A DNA stretch of 47,230 bases from Burkholderiales bacterium. Lineage in GTDB: Bacteria > Pseudomonadota > Gammaproteobacteria > Burkholderiales > Casimicrobiaceae. The stretch covers positions 1 to 47,230 of the forward strand of contig JAICKU010000025.1 in the NCBI GenBank assembly GCA_025927765.1, written 5' to 3'. Both the position numbers and the translations under genes were made by a program. Position 1 is the stretch's first letter. Each line of letters begins with the position of its first letter. This document shows positions 43,093-47,230 of the stretch, one piece after another. The notes under the pieces were generated by a model. It was given only the letters and a program-made list of their open reading frames with translations, had not been told where the DNA came from and searched no databases.

Positions 43093-44390
43093 CGGCGTGC
43101 CTCGTGCGCGGCGGTGGCGTCCGCGGTCGCGGTCGATGCCGTGCCCTGCAGCGCGAACAGCGCACCGCCGTGCTCGAGCAGGCGCAGTTCGGCCGGAATC
43201 GTGACGCCTTCGAAGCGCAGGCGCTTCCTGGCCGCGTCGTACTGCACGCCGCGACGCTCGTAAACGACCAGCCAGTCGCCGCTCTTGAGTTGCGAAGGCG
43301 GCGGCAGCACGTCGTGGTAGGCGTCGAACCACACGTTCAGCGGATAGAGGTGATACGCGGCGCGGCCGCGGAAAAAGTCGGCGTTCGCGACCACGAACAC
43401 GCGGGCGCCGCGCTCGGGCATCAGCCGGCGCGCATCGTCGATGAACGCGTAGAGATTCGCGTCGTCGGCGGCGAGGTGCTTCGCGTGCAAATCCTTGCCC
43501 GCGTAGCGGCGCGCCGCGAGGTCGACGTTATGCGCGAGATTCTTCGTCCAGCGCGCATCGAGCACGAGCCAACCGGCGAGCACCAGCGCGATCGAGCCCG
43601 ACGCCAGCGCGGCCGCGGCGCCGCGACGATGCGCCATCCAGGCGAAGACGCCGATCGCGAGCGCGATCGCGCATGCGAGCAGGAGCGGCAGCGGCAGCGC
43701 CTGTCCGTCCGCGCCGCCCGCGATCGTGTTGATCGACGCGCCTGCGAACGTTTCCGGCGTCAGCCATTCGTCGACCCGATCGCGCAGCGTGCTCGCGGCA
43801 TCGCCGGATTTCGCGACGGCGCCCTGGATTTCGACCGGCTGCTCGAAGCGACCGTTCAGCACGAGGCCCAGTCCCGCGATGCGCCCGAGCCAGTGCGCAT
43901 TCCCCTGCAGGTCGATTGGCATCGCCCGGCCCGAGACGACGTCGAGCGGCACCGTGTTGACGCGCGCAGGCTCGACATCGGTGCGCCAGAGGAGCGCAAC
44001 CTTGACGCCCGCGGGAACGTTCTCGACGCGAAACGCGACGATCGGAAAGTCGCGGGCGCGAAAGTCGCTCGTGACCGACACGATCGCGTTGCCGTCGTCG
44101 CCCGGTTGCGTGACGACCAACCGGCCGTTCGCCACGTCGCCGCTGCCGCGCGTGATGGCGAGGCGGTCGACACCGAACGACAGGTCGCTCGTCCCGGCGA
44201 ACCAGCGCGACGATGCGAGCGCGAGATACGCGATCAGACATGCGGCGAGGCTTGCGACGAAAAGCGCGGCGACGAACCGCGGCGAGAAACTGCGCGCAGG
44301 CGGGGTGGCGGGCGTCGGCGCGGGCGGCGCGACGACGTCCGCGGGCGCGTCGGCGCTCAGTGCGCGTTGCGGGTCGTCAGGATGTGCCAA
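43089..44390 (-). CDS. Membrane protein of unknown function in the glycan cluster
   Basis: About 433 residues. The N-terminus is Pro/Ala-rich, then a helix ([18 protein letters not shown]), a beta-rich periplasmic domain of about 180 residues (contains [20 protein letters not shown]), two or three further helices ([20 protein letters not shown] and following) and a C-terminal soluble domain with [21 protein letters not shown] do not recognise a family. The start is uncertain: TTG 44390 is used here, GTG 44423 is possible, and a CTG at 44360 would overlap the upstream stop in the same style as other overlaps here. It is coupled at its end to the GT-C-like gene (ATGA), which suggests a partnership. 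Confidence 0.75.
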   Translation of the reverse strand: MAHPDDPQRALSADAPADVVAPPAPTPATPPARSFSPRFVAALFVASLAACLIAYLALASSRWFAGTSDLSFGVDRLAITRGSGDVANGRLVVTQPGDDGNAIVSVTSDFRARDFPIVAFRVENVPAGVKVALLWRTDVEPARVNTVPLDVVSGRAMPIDLQGNAHWLGRIAGLGLVLNGRFEQPVEIQGAVAKSGDAASTLRDRVDEWLTPETFAGASINTIAGGADGQALPLPLLLACAIALAIGVFAWMAHRRGAAAALASGSIALVLAGWLVLDARWTKNLAHNVDLAARRYAGKDLHAKHLAADDANLYAFIDDARRLMPERGARVFVVANADFFRGRAAYHLYPLNVWFDAYHDVLPPPSQLKSGDWLVVYERRGVQYDAARKRLRFEGVTIPAELRLLEHGGALFALQGTASTATADATAAHEARR

Positions 44391-45748
44391 ATCGTCAACG
44401 CGAGGATGCGCAGGTCGAACCACGGCGACCAGTGCTCCACGTAGTACAGATCGTATTGTATGCGCTGCGACAGGTCGCTTGCGCCGCGCAGGTCGTTCAC
44501 CTGCGCCCAGCCGGTGATGCCGGCCTTGACGATGTGCTTCTGCATGTAGCCGGGCACGCGATCGCGGAATTGCGCGACGAATTCCGGCCGTTCCGGACGC
44601 GGTCCGACGAGTGACATCTCGCCGCGCAGCACGTTCAGCAGTTGCGGCAATTCGTCGAGCGACAGGCGTCGCAGCAGCGCCCCGAACGGCGTCGCGCGCG
44701 TTTCGCCGTGCACCGACCATACCGGTCCGCTCGTCTTCTCGGCATCGACCGGCATCGTGCGGAACTTGAGCATCGAGAACGCGCGGCCGTTCCACGTCAC
44801 GCGCTCCTGACGATAGATGACCGGGCCGGGCGAGGTGAGCTTGATGGCGATCGCGATCGCGACGAACAGCGGCAGCGTCGCCACGACGAGGAGTGCCGCG
44901 AGCACGTAATCCTCGATTGCCTTCCACGAGGCGCGCGCGTCGCCGAGCGGGGTGTCGGTGAGGTTCAGCACGGGCATGCCGGCCATCTCGCTCACCGAGT
45001 GGTTGATCAGGTGGAAGCCCTGGATGTCGGGCACGAAGCGGATCAGCGCCGGCGTCACGCGCAGGCCCTCGGCGCAGGCGCGGATGCGCGCCTCCTCGTG
45101 CAGCGGCAGCGCGATCCACACTTCGTCGGCGGGCTCGTCGATCAGGTCCTGCGGCAGCCGCTCGATCGGACCTTTGATGGGTACGCCGCCGTCGACGCGG
45201 CCGATGTCGTGCGCATCGTCGCTGTAGAAGGTGCGCACGGACAGCCCGGTCCACGGCGCGTGGCGCAAACGCTCGGCGACGTTGCACGCGTGCGAGCCGC
45301 TGCCCACCACCACCACGTGGCGCAGGTTGCGGCCGCGCCGGCGCAGGGCGCGTAGTGCGAGGCGGATCGCCGCCCGCCACAGCACGTGCACCGCGAAACC
45401 CCCACTCACGAGCATCAGCACCCACGCGCGCGAGATCGTGGCGCCGGTCTTCGTCAGGAACAGGAATACGGCGCCAGAGAGCGCGATGGCGAGCCACGCG
45501 ACGAACAGGCGCCCGATTTCGTCGCCGAAGCTCGTGCCGCGGCGCGACTGGTAGAGGCCGACGGCGGGAAAGATCGCGAAGCCGAGGAACGCGGCCGCGC
45601 CCATCGCGACGAGGTATCGCTGCGGCGGGCCTTCGAAGTTGGGGTGAATGACGTAGGCGACGTACGCAGCCAGCACGACGTACATCGGATCGACGACGCG
45701 CAGCGTTCGCTCGAGGAGCGTCGAGTTGTCCTTGAGGATGCTGCGCAT
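44357..45748 (-). CDS. Polyprenyl-phosphate sugar-1-phosphate transferase (WbaP/WcaJ type)
   Basis: A 463-residue initiating transferase that moves a sugar-1-phosphate, often glucose, to undecaprenyl phosphate and so starts glycan assembly. Four N-terminal helices (to about residue 130), a CoA-binding-like Rossmann region (HVVVVGSGSHACNVAERLR) and the C-terminal catalytic domain are present. The catalytic part has the re-entrant helix region VATLPLFVAIAIAIKLTSPG, YRQERVTWNGRAFSMLKFRT, LLRRLSLDELPQLLNVLRG and SLVGPRPERPEF, all strongly conserved. It starts at the ATG complementary to 45746-45748. This is the best evidence that the locus builds a glycan on a lipid carrier. Confidence 0.95.
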   Translation of the reverse strand: MRSILKDNSTLLERTLRVVDPMYVVLAAYVAYVIHPNFEGPPQRYLVAMGAAAFLGFAIFPAVGLYQSRRGTSFGDEIGRLFVAWLAIALSGAVFLFLTKTGATISRAWVLMLVSGGFAVHVLWRAAIRLALRALRRRGRNLRHVVVVGSGSHACNVAERLRHAPWTGLSVRTFYSDDAHDIGRVDGGVPIKGPIERLPQDLIDEPADEVWIALPLHEEARIRACAEGLRVTPALIRFVPDIQGFHLINHSVSEMAGMPVLNLTDTPLGDARASWKAIEDYVLAALLVVATLPLFVAIAIAIKLTSPGPVIYRQERVTWNGRAFSMLKFRTMPVDAEKTSGPVWSVHGETRATPFGALLRRLSLDELPQLLNVLRGEMSLVGPRPERPEFVAQFRDRVPGYMQKHIVKAGITGWAQVNDLRGASDLSQRIQYDLYYVEHWSPWFDLRILALTIWHILTTRNAH

Positions 45749-45763
45749 CGCTACGCGATTACG

Positions 45764-46879
45764 TCACGACAGGATCGTGGTGAAGTGAGCGGCGAACTCG
45801 TCGCGAAAGCGCTGCCGGGAGAAGCGCTCGGCGTTGCGGCGGCAATCGTCGGCGGCGATGGTCGTGGCTTCGAAGCGCAGCACGGCGTCGACGATCGCGT
45901 CGGACGATTGCTCGTCGAACAGCACGCCGGTCGGCCGGGCGTCGTCGAGTCCGCGGATCGTCTCGCCGACACCGCCGCGCCCGTAGGCGATCACCGGCGT
46001 GCCGGCCGCCTGCGCTTCGAGGGGCGCGATGCCGAAATCCTCGCACGCGGCGAACACGAATGCGCGGGCACGACCGACGGCGCGCGCGGTGGCGTCGTCG
46101 TCGAGGCGTCCGGCGAGCGCGACGTTCGGCGGAAGATTGCGCGCGAGGCGGGCACGCTCCGGGCCGTCGCCGACGATCGTCAAGCGTCGTGTGGGGAGCC
46201 GCCGAAAGGCCTCGATCACGAGATCGACGCGCTTGTACGGCACGAATCGCGTCACGGTGACATAGCCTTCGCGCTCGCTGCTCGCCTCCCGCGCGAACCG
46301 TGCGACGTCGACCGGCGGGTAGATGACGTGCGCGTCGCGACCGTAGCACCGGCGGATCTCGGCGGCGATGTGGTTCGAGTTGGCGACGAAGTGGTCGACG
46401 TCCCGGCTGGCGGCAAGATCCCATTCGCGAAACCGGGCCTGCACGCGTTCCGCGAGGCCCGCGCGCCATCCGGGCGTCGAGGCGACGCGGTCGCGGTAGG
46501 TGTGGGCCATCGCCCAGGCGAAGCGGGCGGGCGAGTTGCAGAAGCAGATGTGCGTTTGGCCGGCGCGCTTGCGCACGCCCTTGGCGACGGCGTGCGACAC
46601 GGACACGACGACGTCATAGGCCGAGACGTCGAACCGCTCGACGAGCGACGGAAACAGCGCCGCGGCGTAGCGAAACCAGGATCGGGCGCCGGGTAGGTGC
46701 TGCAGCGGCGAAGTCCGGATGGCGGCGGGGCCGAGCCGTCGTCGCTCGCTCGGCGTCAGGAAGTCGACGAGCGTGAACACGGGCGCGGCGGGAAAGAGCT
46801 CGAGCAGCGCCGAGAGCACGTCCTCGCCGCCGCCCGGGGCCTCCAGCCAATCGTGGACCAGTGCGACGCGCTGATGCAA
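45764..46879 (-). CDS. Family 4 glycosyltransferase
   Basis: A 371-residue GT-B enzyme. The N-terminus RVALVHDWLEAPGGGEDVLS is the acceptor side; the C-terminal half has the retaining GT4 motif VFAACEDFGIAPLEAQAAGTPVIAYG, read as FAACEDFGIAPLEAQ with both Glu of the EX7E motif. HFVANSNHIAAEIRRCYG and TRFVPYKRVDLVIEAF are further hallmarks. The best start is a TTG at 46879 preceded by a strong GAGGAG ribosome site eight bases away; the frame continues upstream but is Arg-rich and overlaps control sequences. It is the first gene of the minus-strand half of the cluster, divergent from the rRNA promoter. Confidence 0.93.
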   Translation of the reverse strand: MHQRVALVHDWLEAPGGGEDVLSALLELFPAAPVFTLVDFLTPSERRRLGPAAIRTSPLQHLPGARSWFRYAAALFPSLVERFDVSAYDVVVSVSHAVAKGVRKRAGQTHICFCNSPARFAWAMAHTYRDRVASTPGWRAGLAERVQARFREWDLAASRDVDHFVANSNHIAAEIRRCYGRDAHVIYPPVDVARFAREASSEREGYVTVTRFVPYKRVDLVIEAFRRLPTRRLTIVGDGPERARLARNLPPNVALAGRLDDDATARAVGRARAFVFAACEDFGIAPLEAQAAGTPVIAYGRGGVGETIRGLDDARPTGVLFDEQSSDAIVDAVLRFEATTIAADDCRRNAERFSRQRFRDEFAAHFTTILS

Positions 46880-46911
46880 GCAGGTAGCTCCTCGAAGGTC
46901 GCAAGCATACC

Positions 46912-46930
46912 GGCGCGGAGGCGCCGCGCC
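46912..46930. other. GC-rich hairpin in the divergent gap
   Basis: GGCGCGG (46912-46918) and CCGCGCC (46924-46930) form a perfect 7-bp stem with a 5-base loop. It lies upstream of the GT4 gene, just beyond a TATGCT element (complement of 46904-46909) that could be its -10 box. The gap 46880-47230 holds only control sequences and no gene. Confidence 0.4.
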
Positions 46931-46991
46931 TCGTCTTGCCGTGCAACTGGGGCGACGGTGCGCGTGCGTGGCCAAAACGTGGAGAGGGGTG

Positions 46992-47019
46992 TTGACGGCT
47001 CCGCTTTTCGTGCTAGAAT
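46992..47019 (+). promoter_or_regulatory. rRNA operon promoter (P1-like)
   Basis: TTGACG (46992-46997), a 16-base spacer and TAGAAT (47014-47019) form a near-consensus sigma-70 promoter. The bases after the -10 box (CGCGCC) are GC-rich, like the discriminator of stringently controlled rRNA promoters. Transcription should start near 47026. The boxA and leader downstream identify the target as an rRNA operon. Confidence 0.85.
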
Positions 47020-47039
47020 CGCGCCTCTTTGCTGCTACG

Positions 47040-47057
47040 TTCCCGAGTCACCGGGAA
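47040..47057 (+). other. Hairpin early in the rRNA leader
   Basis: TTCCCG (47040-47045) and CGGGAA (47052-47057) form a perfect 6-bp stem with a 6-base loop, shortly after the predicted transcription start. Its place before boxA matches the boxB-type hairpin of bacterial rRNA leaders, although the function is inferred. Confidence 0.55.
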
Positions 47058-47099
47058 AGTTCGCTTGAAACGAATCCAGGCGACCCCATGTAGCAGAGT

Positions 47100-47112
47100 C
47101 GCTCTTTAACAA
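47100..47112 (+). promoter_or_regulatory. boxA antitermination site
   Basis: CGCTCTTTAACAA differs from the rRNA boxA consensus TGCTCTTTAACAA at one base. This RNA site binds NusB-NusE and prevents early termination in rRNA operons. Confidence 0.9.
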
Positions 47113-47126
47113 TCAGCAATCGATAG

Positions 47127-47210
47127 GTGTGGGTACTGAGGCGGAAGCCTCGGGTGCTTGCGGGCTGGTCTCGCGGGTGTCCTGGGGGTTCCAAAATCTT
47201 GTACTCACAC
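47127..47210 (+). ncRNA. Structured leader of the 16S rRNA precursor
   Basis: GTGTGGGTAC (47127-47136) can pair with GTACTCACAC (47201-47210), nine Watson-Crick pairs and one G-U. Inside it, CTGAGGC (47136-47142) and GCCTCGG (47147-47153) form a stem with a GGAA tetraloop; the pair 47136 is shared, so the two folds abut or compete at one base. Such structures lie between boxA and mature 16S rRNA in betaproteobacteria. The mature 16S gene is expected beyond the window end. Confidence 0.65.
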
Positions 47211-47230
47211 GACGCTAGTGCGGTTGGTGC

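Noticed and set aside
39344-43165. 1273-residue minus-strand frame as one giant protein
   Set aside because: The part before the ATG at 41677 is an Arg-rich shadow of the upstream membrane-protein gene; the real gene begins [10 protein letters not shown].
43089-45497. 802-residue minus-strand frame covering the unknown membrane protein and the sugar-phosphate transferase
   Set aside because: Only the last part, from about 44390, looks like protein; the first half is a frame shadow of the transferase gene.
1-47230. Insertion sequences, prophage genes, tRNA genes or CRISPR arrays
   Set aside because: No transposase, integrase, phage protein, tRNA-like cloverleaf or regular repeat-spacer array was recognised on either strand.

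Overview
The window is a GC-rich stretch of a bacterial chromosome with dense coding and short gaps. Gene content and order point to a betaproteobacterium, most likely in or near the Burkholderiales. The clues are an aa3-type cytochrome oxidase locus (ctaD, a small assembly protein, ctaG, ctaE, a DUF2909 protein on the other strand, SURF1, a SCO-like protein, ctaB, SCO), a rubredoxin gene divergent from thiD-thiE-hemL, and an rRNA leader with a boxA at the right edge. This placement is inferred from family knowledge and gene order; no search was run.

Region 1 (1-5842) encodes the catalytic end of cytochrome c oxidase with its copper and heme assembly factors. Subunit I is cut by the window edge. 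The heme A synthase gene (ctaA) that usually precedes ctaB is absent; a short gap with an 18-bp perfect palindrome and a TAAAAT element is there instead. Region 2 (5903-9467) is housekeeping: glyoxalase I and rubredoxin on the minus strand, then overlapping thiD, thiE and hemL on the plus strand.

Region 3 (9516-20791) is a type II secretion operon in the order E-F-G-H-I-J-K-L-M-N/C-D, the order known from the Xanthomonas xps cluster. Most genes are joined by 1-4 bp stop/start overlaps. Region 4 (20792-24162) follows it with a small lipoprotein and two Sec-exported proteins of unknown function in separate transcription units. They have a predicted promoter with a 14-bp palindrome, a strong intrinsic terminator and a sigma-54-like site, and they are plausible but unproven clients of the secretion system.

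Region 5 (24163-46879) is a large surface-glycan locus. It has a parvulin-type PPIase, a Wzm/Wzt-type ABC exporter whose ATPase carries a C-terminal extension, a polysaccharide deacetylase, an acyltransferase-like protein, a methyltransferase, GT2 and GT4 glycosyltransferases, two GT-C-like membrane proteins, a polyprenyl-phosphate sugar-1-phosphate transferase, two tandem TPR/O-GlcNAc-transferase-like (GT41) proteins, and a DUF5672/SEC-C/TPR/GT9-like multidomain protein. The likely theme is synthesis on a lipid carrier, modification, and export of a polysaccharide or O-antigen-like glycan, possibly with protein glycosylation by the GT41 proteins. The plus- and minus-strand halves meet tail to tail with a 46-bp overlap at about 39.36 kb.

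Region 6 (46880-47230) contains no gene. It holds the promoter and structured leader of an rRNA operon (TTGACG-16 bp-TAGAAT, boxA, hairpins) whose 16S gene should start just beyond the window. A notable trait is the number of predicted TTG start codons, several of them in TTGA stop/start overlaps.
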